From NCBI RefSeq assembly GCF_037042905.1, contig NC_087259.1:19509501-19573500 (forward strand): a stretch of 64,000 bases of DNA, written 5' to 3'. The notes beneath the pieces are model-generated. The model was given only the letters and a program-made list of their open reading frames with translations. It was not told the DNA's origin and ran no database searches. A program made the translations under genes and the position numbers. Shown piece after piece: positions 1 to 12,500 of the stretch (positions are counted from its first letter, which is position 1; each line of letters begins with the position of its first letter). The DNA is from Lytechinus pictus (Eukaryota > Echinodermata > Echinoidea > Temnopleuroida > Toxopneustidae).

Positions 1-60
1 TGATCCAGCCTTCGCCAATTGGGGGGGGGGGGCGAAAAATGTTTTCAGCCAAATGTTAAT
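1..60 (+). mobile_element. End of a poly-G family element cut by the window edge
   Basis: gatccagccttcgccaa followed by 12 or more G matches the start of the array at 50690 (ggatccagctttcgccaagggg), so the repeat at 187-1400 and the one at 50740-52065 probably belong to the same element. Confidence 0.5.
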
Positions 61-179
61 CCCCGATCGGCCGCTTGAAGGTAATTTTGTCTGTTTCATT
101 GAAGGAGTAGTCCTCAGGGTCACTTTTTAGCTTTTTTCTTATAAATCAACATAAATGTATAATATCATTGTCCTTATTT

Positions 180-1400
180 ATATAATGCGAGCGCGAAGCG
201 CGAGCATAATTTTTTGGGCAAATTTGTGTATTTTTTCCTAAAATTTGAACATTCTGGGCAATGTTTGTTATCCTGAAAAAGATGTATATACAACTATAAA
301 TATTTACTACGAACGCGAAGTGCGAGCAGAGGTTTACTGATGGAAATGGTACCTGTTAAAGACTGCTTGCAGTTAGCCATGAAGACGTTACATATTTCAA
401 CAATCAAAATAATGCGAGCGCGAAGCGCGAGCTGAATTTTTTTGAAATTTTTACCCAAAGACTGGAAATTCTAAGCACTTTTTGTAAAACTTAAACATAT
501 AATAGGTATAATACTAAACAATTGATGCGAACGCGAAGCGTGAGCGAAACATTTTGAGATTTAGACCTAAGAACGAGAAACTCTATTCATGTTTTTTAAA
601 TCATGAAAAGGTTGAGTAATTGGGGGTCTTCCTTACACCCGGTCCTTACATTAATAATGCGAGTGCAAAATGCAGCCAGAAAACTTTCATATACCATTTA
701 TACGTTTAATTTGAATCGATCGAAAAGGTACTTGTTAAGGACTGCTTGCACTTAGTCATGAAGACGTTACATATTTCAACAATCAAATAATGCTAGCACG
801 AATCGCGAGCTGAAAATTTTTGACATTTCTACAAAAAGAATCGAAAATTTTAATCATTTTTGTAATCGTGAACAGCTAGGGTAGCTATATAACTAAACAA
901 TTGATGCGTGAGCAGAAGAATTCGAGATTAAGACCTAAAAACGGGACACTCCACTCATGGTTTGTTAAATCATGAAAAGTGTGAGTAATAGGGGATCTTT
1001 CTACATTAATAATGGATAAAAACTGGATAATGATTGAAATAGAGAACAAGTTGAATATCTGAATAAACATGCGCGTGTTTCAGATTTAGACCTAGAATCT
1101 CGGCATTCTACACATCTATCAGCGAGCGCGGAGCGAGCTTAAACTATTTGATATTCCGATCTGAAAAAAGAGTCAATTTTAGCTGTATATTTCAAGCACT
1201 TTGTAGGAAAATTGTGAGGTGGATATGGATCATTAAATTAATATCTTATTTATTAATGCCTAATGAGGGCGAGATATCGGATGATATTATGGCCTGAAAT
1301 CTGGACATTTCAAGCACTTTAGTAATTATGAATAGAATGCATCAGTTAAAATATTTTTAACCATTAATGCGAGCGCAAATCGCGAGCCAAAATCTTTGAT
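180..1400 (+). repeat. Array of ~110-130 bp units with the palindromic core gcgcgaagcgcg
   Basis: The core gcgagcgcgaagcgcgagc occurs at 187-205 and 414-432, and in decayed forms near 311, 527, 658, 789, 1122 and 1366. Spacers share phrases such as catgaagacgttacatatttc (346-440 and 726-817), giving a higher-order period near 380 bp. No coding potential seen. Confidence 0.8.
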
Positions 1401-1720
1401 AAGCTCTCATGAAAATCAATATTGAGACATACATAAATCGCCAATCAAAATGCGAGTACCGCTATCTGCTACGTCTTGACAATCAGACTTGAAAAGGGAT
1501 ATTTTTCAATACTAAATGGAATACACAAAAATAATAGGTTCTGAATAAATCGAATTTTGCAAGCGCTCAGTGCAAGTAGAAAATGTCAATATTCAGACCA
1601 TAAAGCTGTCTCTTTTACAGAGCACTTTTTGAAAAATCAGTTTGTAAATCACACAAAATAATGAAAGTTCGATTTCCGAGGTGAAATGTATAATGTATAT
1701 TGACTTCCAAACTTGATCTA

Positions 1721-2692
1721 CGGTGCGTATCAAAAAAAAAATTACACTTTGAAAAAGCCCTGGGAATTAAAAAATATACAACATGTGGGTAATTTTTTCA
1801 CATATAATCTTGGGTTTGGGTCTCATCTATCCAATGAAAGTAAAAGTTTTGACGGAATGTTACACTTGAGTGAGCACTGTCCATTTTTGTAAAGCTCGCA
1901 GAAATCTGTTTGCGCAGAAATGCTTGTTTTCACGCGGTGTCAAGGGGAAAGGGTGAAATCAAACTTACCCTACGAAGCATTTCTCATAAATTTCCCTAGC
2001 ACTTTTAGCCAAATGAAATAAAACGGATACATTCAAGCATTTTGTAACAATTTTGCCACCCAAATTGAAATTTCAACACTTAGTAAGCACAACCTTTACC
2101 CTTTTTGTGCCAGCTGGATCTGATGACATAACTGAATCTGAACAAAAGTTTATATCAGACATCTTCAGCATTTTTTCACTAAGTTTTTATCATTTAAAGT
2201 GGGTTTACATTTCATTATTCATTTAATACTTGTTTCTCCACACTTTTCCCAAGCTTGACAATGATTAACAAAATGAAAATCAAGCCTAAGCCATTTCAAG
2301 TAAATCACAGCTCAGTGTAAAGCAAATATCGTCACGATGGCCTCGATGTGTGCATGGGGGAGTGGGGTGGGGTGAAATGCACTTTTTGAAGTGTTTTGGG
2401 CAAAGAAACAAGTCAAGAAAGGTAAAAGATATCTTCAAATCAATTTTACTAGCTAAATTCCACTTGTTCTTCATGATTAAGGTCTACTTTTATTCGCATA
2501 ACTATTTCAAAGTTCTGCGCAAATCATTTTTCACTAACTTTTCAAAAGTAAGTGGTGCTCACTCAAGCAGAAATATTTTTCGACAGTTATATTGTCATTT
2601 GCTTAAATGGATCTGTACCAATCTTCAGGATATTACAAATGTATAATTTACAGGATTTTTTCAAAGTGTAAACTTTTTTTTGATACGCACTG
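1721..2692. mobile_element. Tc1/mariner-like non-autonomous element with ~37-bp terminal inverted repeats and TA flanks
   Basis: The left end (ggtgcgtatcaaaaaaaa, then ttacactttgaaaaa) is matched in reverse complement by the right end at 2656-2692. TA occurs on both sides (1719-1720 and 2693-2694), the target duplication expected for Tc1/mariner transposition. The interior has no transposase. A second, 5'-truncated copy lies at 49216-49720. Confidence 0.8.
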
Positions 2693-2897
2693 TATAAGCT
2701 CCATATTGAAAAATCATCTAACAGGCAATGCGAGCGCAAAGTGTGAGCGAAAATCCCCTCATCTTATTTTATTCACTCTGGAAAACTTGACAAGCAAAAA
2801 AAAAACAAAGGTTTTCACTCAAAATGTAAGGTCATTTAGTCCAAAATACATGTATTATTTCGAATGTGAATGATGCATTTTTCTCCATCATAAAAGA

Positions 2898-2948
2898 CCA
2901 AAAATAGTAGGGGGACATTTGATATTGTGTCCCCCCTACTATTTTTGG
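2898..2948. repeat. Strong hairpin with ~20-bp arms
   Basis: ccaaaaatagtagggggaca and its near-perfect reverse complement are separated by about 10 bp; a further poly-C rich stretch (2931-2985) follows. Probably the core of a small MITE. Confidence 0.6.
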
Positions 2949-3339
2949 TAGGGGGGACACGTCCCCCCTGTCCCCCCTGGGATTTCCGCCCATGGGGATG
3001 ACTGACACAAATATTGTTCTTGTGAGGGATTTTTTTCTTTCGTTGAAGGGGGATGGGGGTCAATGACTTTACGAGTCTAATTTTTTTAGAGGGCCTGATA
3101 TATGGCATGGCATAAAGGACAACATTTATAAAAATCAGCAAGAGAGCGAAGCAAGCAAGCAAGCAAACAATTAAAACTTGTTAATTGTATAAAAGCTAAC
3201 TATAATTTTGTTATAGATAGGTTTTGACATGATTTAGGCGGGGCCAGTAGGGGAGGGGGGTCGTCACTTTCATTTAAGGAAGAAGAAGTACATATTGTAG
3301 CCTTTTTTTTAGCTTCTTATCGCTTCTAGCCCCCCCCCC

Positions 3340-3565
3340 CCCTCCCTTTTTTGTACGCCACACATTCGGACGTCGGACCCTCGACCGGAACGAGTGATGA
3401 CGTGCGCGATGAATTATAGTGGGTATACTATATACTATATAGTGCAGTGTAGCACAGTGTTTCACAACGAAATATCGGCTCCGTCGTATTCGGTCAGTGT
3501 GTTAGCCTGCTTGGCTTTGATTGTGTATTTCAGAACAGACAATTTGTTATTACGTGACAGGAATA
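3340..3565 (+). promoter_or_regulatory. Probable promoter and 5' leader of the SLC31A1-like gene
   Basis: A patch richer in CpG than its surroundings (3360-3410) contains TGACGTG (CRE-like, 3397-3403). A TATA-like run (tatactatatactatatag) lies at 3424-3441, over 100 bp upstream of the proposed ATG. This is a plausible core promoter if coding exon 1 is right. No metal-response element consensus was recognised. The transcription start is not determined. Confidence 0.35.
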
Positions 3566-3580
3566 ATGGATATGAACATG
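3566..3580 (+). CDS. SLC31A1: SLC31A1-like coding exon 1 (MDMNM)
   Basis: A five-codon exon, MDMNM, ends at a consensus donor (gtaaga) in phase 0, the phase needed by the acceptor at 23850. The ATG has A at -3 and G at +4, and an in-frame TGA lies upstream at 3518-3520. A Met-rich start is typical of CTR ectodomains. The assignment rests on phase, start context and composition only. The alternative is a start at ATG 23862 within the next exon, with this exon being untranslated leader or unrelated. Confidence 0.55.
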
Positions 3581-6500
3581 GTAAGATAATGAGGCATCAT
3601 GGTTGTATTATTTTACATGTAGCATATTTTAATTGTGCTTGTGCTCTGTGTTTGATTCATATCTGATTCTGAATTCTGTGCGTGGTCCCATGTGTGTGTT
3701 TTTGCGTGACTCCTTCCCTAGTATAACGTGAATTTTTTTTGCAACTTGGTCTTAGTTTTCTACGCAGAAATTATAGATAACAATTTAACATTTTTTTGTG
3801 AAAGTTTATATTTTCACCTCAATCATTATTATGGTTAACTTAAGATCTAGTTGAAACATTTTATATAATAATGCTTGCCTTAAATTAACCCTAGGCTATA
3901 AAAATATGAAAAAAAACTAGATATTGAAAACTAAAAAAATCTGAAATTTTTATAGTCTTGGGACTTGTTAATGTTATTGTATTAACTATTATTATGTTAC
4001 TTGTAACGTTAGTTGAGTTGTATCATTATTATCAATTCATTCAATCATTGTGGATTCTAGACCTCATTCAATAACAAGTTTACCCACTCATTCAGTGAAC
4101 AAGGTTATATACTTATATTATAATATGACATAACCTAACGCAGGGTCAGGGAGCTCCGGCCTGCGAAGCGGGCCGGAGCCCAGGAGTCGAACGTGCATTT
4201 CGAGGGAGACACGGGACTGGGGTCAGAATAATAATGTTAATAAAGTGTGGAAACAGAAATTATGCACTTACCACGATTATATGGATGAAGGTCTATCGTG
4301 ACACACAAATCCTGACATCGAGGCACAGACTGGAACCTAAAAAAGAAATGCCATTTTCACCAAAATTTGCAAGCTTGTAGAGGAAGATGTACTTAAGCGG
4401 TGTAAACATTAAAAAATGGGGGTTCATGTGTGCTTGTTTTATAACTGTCACTTTTATTAGCAAGTTTAGTGTGCTATTTAAAACACCAAAAACACGCCAA
4501 AGGATTTGGATCTACATGTTTTATGTAAGGACAAATTCAAACCACTGTACCATTTATTAGATTTATAGATTTCATATTCATCATACTTGAAGCAATTAAG
4601 AAAGAGTAAAGACTGTATTCAGAAATGGTAGTGGTATTTAAAACATTGGTTCATGGATTATTTTCAGCTAATTAGCTTTACTAAATAAATCGGATCTGTA
4701 GTTAGAACGCAGATCGTGTGAAACATCAGCTGATACCCTATATAAATGTAGCTGATTTATAATCAGCTGTTCATCCATTGTGAGTCAATGCGCATAGCAT
4801 AAAATATGCGCAGATCATGATGCGCACAAACATAACTGTGGAACGTCATTGGGTAAACTAAATTCTTGAAATTATTTTTTCTAAACTGAAAATAAAGATT
4901 ATTTTGTGACAATTCAGAACCAATTTTACTTTCCACCAATAAATAGAGGGCCTACACTGTACACAAAAATATGCTCTAAAAAATTGTTTTGAGCACTCTG
5001 GTGAAAAAAAAAGATCTCTGCCAGTTACCGAGAAAAAAAAATTACAACTGTATGGAAATAATTATTTTTTGTTACAAAAGTGATATTTTAAAGATTTACA
5101 TGTACATGTACAATGTAGATTCACCATAGGCAATGCGGTTGCAGTGAACAAGTGGCAGAGAATATCTAGTTGAGTTTTATTTTGGACAAACGAACCTACC
5201 ACTATTACCATACCTTTACCTTTACCCAAGATTCTGGAAAAGTGCTATGGATCCCAGGAGTCAGGGTTCCAGTTCTGTTCCATTTTCATCGTCGACTGAT
5301 TGGTATTAATAATACCAGGCTTTAATAGCTTAGCCACACTACCTCCCTCGGCTTCTACCAATCTTTGTAGTAGTAGTACCAATGAGGTAAAAACGTAACA
5401 CCTGGCTCAGTGTACACTGGATACAGCAAAATCAAACCAGTGGAATCTGTCTGAAATTATTAAGTTATAAATTAAATTCAACCAACATCGACCATTAAAA
5501 AGTTTTTTTGGTGGTGGCACAAGACCATTTTGGTTGCCTGAAAAAATAAAACATTAGAATCCAAATAAGAATTAAAATAAAACATTAATAGTGTAAATTT
5601 AATGTTTAACATATATATAGAATAAAATCTACTGCCATGAACAATGTTAGTTTCAGTTTGTATGTGAATCTTGTTGTCAGTTATTTAAAAATAATCTGCA
5701 TCAGTTTTGGTTTAAAAAATATAAATATGAAAGATTGTGAACAAAAGAAAAAAAAACACAAAACAAACAAAGACTTGCGATTGAATTTTGAAATGTTTGG
5801 GCATAGCCCTTTGTCAAGGAATTAGAATTTTATTGAATATCAAGAAAAAAAATAGCGAAATGTGATTAATGGTCTTTTAGCAACAGATGGTGGCCTGTAC
5901 AATACCGGAAGAAGGAGAAGAAGAAGAAGTCCTGTTGCTAAAAGTGATAATACATCAGAATAAAAGCTAGAGTACAGAAAAAAAGCAAAAAGAGAAAGGA
6001 AAAAAGGGAAGAAGGAAGGAAAAATAGAAGTAATAAAGAAAAGAAAAAAAAACCAATGATGAAAGAGGTTAGAAGAGGTTTAGTAAAATGTGGGGAAAAT
6101 TGGGAAAGCAAATGCACAAACTACGTGGTTGCCCGGATCTAGCTACCAGAAATTCAATTTTTTCAATAATGGTTGCCCGACCCAAGATACATTTTCTAAT
6201 GTTGACCCTTACTTGGCGCATATTAAATGCAGTTTTGGATGTAAACAAAGTCTCTCATTCTTCAATAAGAATTGAAAGTAGTTGCAGTAAACACTAATTT
6301 CATGAGAAAGATTGTAATACCAAGGTATCTGTAGATAAAATTGTACCTTGACTCAACTTTGCAAAATCACATGATACCTATTACTAGCTAAAAACACAAT
6401 CACAAACTGGATTACCAGCACAGATACGTACATGTTGTATGTATTATTGCTTGGAAAAAGACCCGACATCGGGCTGGAATTAGTCTGCTGTGCAAACCCT

Positions 6501-9500
6501 TCACTCGAGTTTAAGGGTCTGAATGTGCAGCCGACTCATGCCTTTTGTACTGAAGGCCCTCTCATAAGTTTTTTATGTGCTAGTCTTTGCGTGGCTCAGG
6601 CACACTTGTTGATCAAAGTTCCAATCAGGGTCTGTGCCTGCAGACTAGGCTGGAATCGCGTGCCCGGTTTTGTTGATTTCTCAGCACTTACACAATTTCT
6701 TCCAGAGTCCTAGAACATATATATTTTTTCTTTACAGTCATTCGATTGGTATTGGATTTGATTGGAAACTATTTGGATGAAAAATTATGCATTTTTGTAC
6801 CTTGAATTAACCATACTGTACATGTACATGTAATTAAAAAAAATAATTTTTTATTACTTGATCAATTAATTCAACCCTGCACATGTACATGTCAATAAAT
6901 AATAATAAAAACAAATTTGATGAGATTAATAGATAAAATAATGAATAATGATACAATAATGCTAATATTGGACCTTACATGCCCTCTTGTCTGCCAAATA
7001 ATGTGTAAGTTACTGCATGTAGATAACCTACTAACCTACATGTACATGTACATCTATGTAAATTTTGTACTGTACTTTGTTGCTTTATGATCATGCAGGC
7101 ATTGTTTTTCCAAATATTTGTAGAGGAAAGCAACTTTTTTATACATGTATTTTGATTTTAATACCATAACATTTAAAATAATAATAATATTAAAAAAGGC
7201 ACAAAAATTTCCAAGGCATTAGGGCCAATCTATAGGGTGACACGACATTTGCTCCTGCGACAATTGCTCCGGGCTTACTAATTTCGTCTAAGATGTAGGG
7301 TTAGGGTTGCAATAGGGTTTTATGTTGCATGTAGGTTGAGGGTTGGGTTTAGATTAGGGTACAGTATGTATATAGTGGTAACCCTAGGGTTGAAGTTGGT
7401 CATTCCATAGCGTGTGGAATTAGAGCGGCGTAATTGTCGCCGGAGCAAATGTCATGGAACCATCTATGTTGCCTATACGTGAAGTAAATGTGCATATTGA
7501 ATCTGAATTACCGGTAAGCAATGTACATGAACAGACTTACATGTAGAGCAAACATAAAAAGGGCCTTGCACTTTTAGCTGCATGTATTTTTTTCAGATCA
7601 CCTGGATATATGGCCCTTGATGTATTTTTGTACAAGATTTCTTTGTGTTTTTAATAGGACAAGTATTTGTGTCAAGGTACATCTCATGTCAATTATTATA
7701 ATGGAGATTTAGGCAGGCGTCTCTGCGCCCTGTCATCCCTGATTCCTGTTGCGAAACACTGGCATGTAAATATCCAGAACCACTTTTTTCCATCTAAACT
7801 GTATGTACAAAAGTGAATAAACATGTATATACATGTATATAGCAGAATTGTAAACTTTTTTGTATATTGCTTTGTTAGGGGAAATGAAACCTTTGGAACA
7901 AGTGGGCTTGTGTGGAAACAGAAAAATCAAAGAAGAAGAACAAAGAAAGTTAAAGAAAAATCTGACAAATAACGAGAAAGTTATGGGCATTTGAATATTG
8001 CGATCACTAAATCAATGCTATGGAGATCCTCCCATTGGCAATGCAACAAAAAATGTGTGATGTCACTATGTGAACAATTTTGCCTTTGATGGATTATAAA
8101 CGAGCCCCAAAATGTCTCTTTTTGTTCTTATGGTGATACAAACTCTTTGAAAATGTGCCCCCTTTCGAAAAATCCTGGATCCGCCCCTGCTGTATGGTGG
8201 TGTACAGTACATCTAAAACTGTACAGGCTTGCATACGTATGTAAAGTGGTATTTGAGCAATATGAGTTTTATACATTAACTAATTTTATATAAGAAAATC
8301 ATTTAGCCTGCATGTGTAGAATCACACTGCACATGCACCAGAATCCCTGATAGTGATATTAATAAATTTGAATTTCCAGTAAACCTGGGGTCAACTTGTG
8401 CCTTTCAAGTATTGTTCTGATTACTTGTAGAGCAAGATGTTTAACAGATGTCACAGGTCAAAAGTGATGGGTAGGATAAAACACAATAAAAGTGCTTTTT
8501 AGTACTACACTTGTATAGTTCAGTGGCAAGTTTTCTCTAAATGTCAAGTCCACCCCAGAAAATGTTGATTTGAATGAATAGAGCAAAATCAAACTAGGAT
8601 AATGCTGAAAATTTCATAAAATCGGATGTAAAATAAGAGTTATGACATTTTAAAGTTTCCCTCACTCACTATTTTGATTTTTATTGTTTGAATCAAATAC
8701 TGTACAATATTTCATTTATTTGACAATAAGGATCAACTTGACTGAACCATATAGTATTAAAACAATGCTAATTCCACATGTTCAGGGAGGAATTAATCTT
8801 TATTTCACTGAACAATGAGGAAAGCTTAGAATATTTTCATATTTCATATAATGAAATACGGAAGAAAAATTGAGTTGATGACATCATCAGTCTCCTCATT
8901 TGCATACAGACCAGGATGTGCATATAATGTAATTAAAGAAAAACTTTAAAATGTCATAACTTTCTTATTTTACATCCGATTTTGATGAAATTTTCAGTTT
9001 TATGCTTGTTGGATTTTTCTCTTTTTATTTTTAGATCAACTTTTTGTTGGGGTGGACATGTCCTTTAATTGTGTAATGTAGTCCCACTGTGGGTGGAGCT
9101 ACATGTATGGGCGTTAACCCAATGGTTCAGATATCACTGGATTAGCCCGTATCCTGACACTGGTTTAAGTTAAGTGGGCTAGCTGGCCCCACCATAGTCC
9201 TGTCCTATAGTAGCTGGCCCTGTAGAAAACGGCTCACCCAACATTTGTACAGTTTACATGAAAAAGCATGCAGCACCACTGCAATATGATGTACGGAAGT
9301 CATATTTCCAGATGTGAGCATACATTGTATGTGTACTCCTGTTAAAGCCTGCCTTATTTCATTTTTATACCAAACTAAGTTTAGCATTCTCGTATCCATG
9401 TTTCTGTGGCATTGAAAGTCGGTAGACAGGAAGGAAAGCTTGCCGTGATTCCAAAGTGCTTCCAACTGTCTTGTGATCTCAAGCTGTCATTGTTTCTACA

Positions 9501-12500
9501 TGTATTTGACAACTTTTTTCAAAATGAATTATAACCTGTACATTATTACCACTGTAATCAAATGAACATGGACTCTGTATATTAATCACTTATGATCCAG
9601 CATTACTATTGGATTTTGAGACCGCATTGAATAACTTTGTAATGCACAGGGCTTATCATTCAAAATATTGTTGCTGATTATTGTTGGATAGATTTCATGC
9701 CTTGAATTCAATGACTTCTCATGACCCCCCCCCCCCCCCGTATACCGGTAGGGGGGGGGCAGTAAAATGTATTGCTGTACACATGCGTGACCAAATTATT
9801 TCCAAACACCCCCTATTAAACAAGTTTTTTTGTGGGCTTATTTACACATTTTGGCCCTTAAACAAGTTGTCTCCAGAATATGATCCGGGGAAAAAGCTTG
9901 GGAAAAAACATACCTTAAACATGTTTGGCTAGTCTTTAAAAAAAAGCTTGGAAAAAATATCCTTAATACGTTTGACCCCGCGATTGACTGTTGACCCGTC
10001 TTTCAAAACCACCCTGTTTTTGATGTACCCTTAACGGGTGCACGCATGACCCGCGTCACAAAACTGAAAAAGCATCCCTTTAAACGTGTTTTTTTGGTCA
10101 TGCATGTGTACAGCAATATATTTGACTGCCCCCCCCCCCCCGGAAATATACACTTTCTCGCTAAGATATTCTTATCATTTGTTTGTATTTAAGTTACTCT
10201 GTACATGTACCTGTACCTTCTTTTTTTTAGAAGAGATTTATATAGATGTGTATCAATATCTTTATCTAGATGATGTATCAGCAAAAGGTTGACAATTTCT
10301 CACAAAAGTTTAAAAGTGGCAAGGTCTAGATTGTACATTGAGAAATCATAATGTATCTTTTTTTTTAGACTGAACTGCATTCCTCCAAGTTCATTCGCTC
10401 TTATTGTCAAACAATCATCCTGTTGTAGAAAATAAAAAGAATGTGGCTTATCTCACGGTACCAGTATGTACTGTAGTACTGTACACACTTGTACCAGGCA
10501 TATTTTCTGTTGCATGCTTTTATATGTACATGTACACGTAGACACTAGACATCATTATCTTCAATCAAGTTTCAATGAGGATATATCTGCTATTGTCTCT
10601 GTGTTTACAGTAGGAGAATCAAGACCTTTTGAACTCGTTAGTATATCCCATTGTTTGTCTGGAAAAATAGTTATTCAACAGATTTTTCAAAAACTATTTG
10701 TATCTTGTTCTGCTGTAGAGCTAAGTGGGACCCCCCCCCCAAAAAAAAAAGGAGCAATGGGCTGAAAGTTGTAAGATCTAATAGCAATAATTGCAACTTG
10801 AAGATACATACATATGTAATTATAAGTGTTTAAAGGATTATAAAGAAAAAATAAAGACATAAACAAGAAAGGATGTTGCTTTTTCACCAAGGTGAAATCC
10901 CAATTTTCTTAAACAATTTGTGGATGAAGAAATATTCAGTGGTCCCTGCACTGTAAAATTGAAATGATTGATGATCCTCCAGTATATTATATTATTGAAC
11001 TTTTATCAAAGCTTTTGTAGAGCCAATATCGTCCTTGTAAATTGACATTGACAAATGTATATTTTTTATTATTTATTTTTATGTTTTGATGCTTTTATCA
11101 ATGAAAGAGGTATAGGTACTTTAGAAAATGTAACTGATTTTACCTATATGCTGCACTGTGATTTTTCTCATTAAAATCTAATCAGGGGAGCGTTTCATCA
11201 AGATTTTTGTCCGACAAGTCGTCAGATCTGACATCTTTCCTTGATTTTGATTGGCTGTGAGGCACTGTTACTATGTTAACTGTCGGATAAAAGAGGACTT
11301 GTCGGATAAAACGTCCGACAAGTCCTTTCATGAAACGCTCCCCTGATTTCCCATTGTTATTTCCATGGTACATTGATTTGATTTTAAATGTGCTCTTTTG
11401 AAACTAAATTTGGTTTCAATATCTAGGTTGTGACAATATTAAATGTGAATAGAAATCAATAATGATTATCCACTCCGTTTCAAAATGAGAAAAAAATAAT
11501 GAAAAGAACTAAGTCATCAATTAGCAACTTTTGTGAATTGACTGTACATAACTAACAGTGGTTTCTTTCTGAATGCCTCCCCATTCAGTCAGACCGCAGG
11601 TCCCTATGCTAATGAGCAAAAAGGCCAGATTCATCCAAATCATCTCGTGGCTGAATCCTCCTCCTTGCAAAATCTCATGATTCGTGAGATTTTCTTTCTC
11701 TAAGAATTTACCTGTTTTAAACTCAAGTTAAATGAAATATTATTGCACCATCAGATAAGAGTAAATGTTACTCTTTCATATTGGTCATTTACTTTGTATA
11801 CAGTATTTTGTTAAATAAGTAAATTTCTGGCCTGAAAATGTGCCTCAAAACTGAATTTTCTTCCTCTGTTTTCTTTTGCAAATTGTGCAAATTTTTTTAT
11901 TTTGAGCCTCAATGATATATACATCACCATAAAGCTGAACTTCTGTACTTTCTCACAATGCCACTCTTGATATGCGGCACCTTTTAATTGGGTCAAGATC
12001 ACACTTTTCCCACCAAGGTGCAAGACGAGATTTCTGAAATTTTGTACTTGCATGAAATCCAGAGTTCTGATTGGCTGGATAAGGTTCACAGAATAACAGG
12101 CACGGGGAATTTGAGGAGATTACCACATGGGAAGTGTGACCTTCCCATGAACCCAGGTACTGGAACCGTTGAAATTTGCCAGTGTATGGTCTCTTTGACC
12201 AATCAGAGTGCAGTATTCTTGTTTTCAAGCTGCTTTATGTACTTGGCCAATGAAAAGTGTGATCTTGACCCGATTAAACCAATTCTTATTTTGAAACCTA
12301 TACCATTTTAAAGCATACATATTCAGCTTTATCACGATCTAAAATTCATTTGGGCTCAAACAAAAATAAAGTGTGAAAATAGCAGCTTTTGTCAGGTGAA
12401 AATGATTATTTTGTAGCATATTTTAGATCAAAATTTTAACCTATATTACAAAATCTTTGAATAAATTTAAACACATGACCTAAAAGAATGATTCTTCTTC

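Noticed and set aside
180..1400. CRISPR-like array because of regularly spaced palindromes
   Set aside because: Spacers are themselves repeated and diverged, spacing is irregular, and the genome is eukaryotic with no cas genes.
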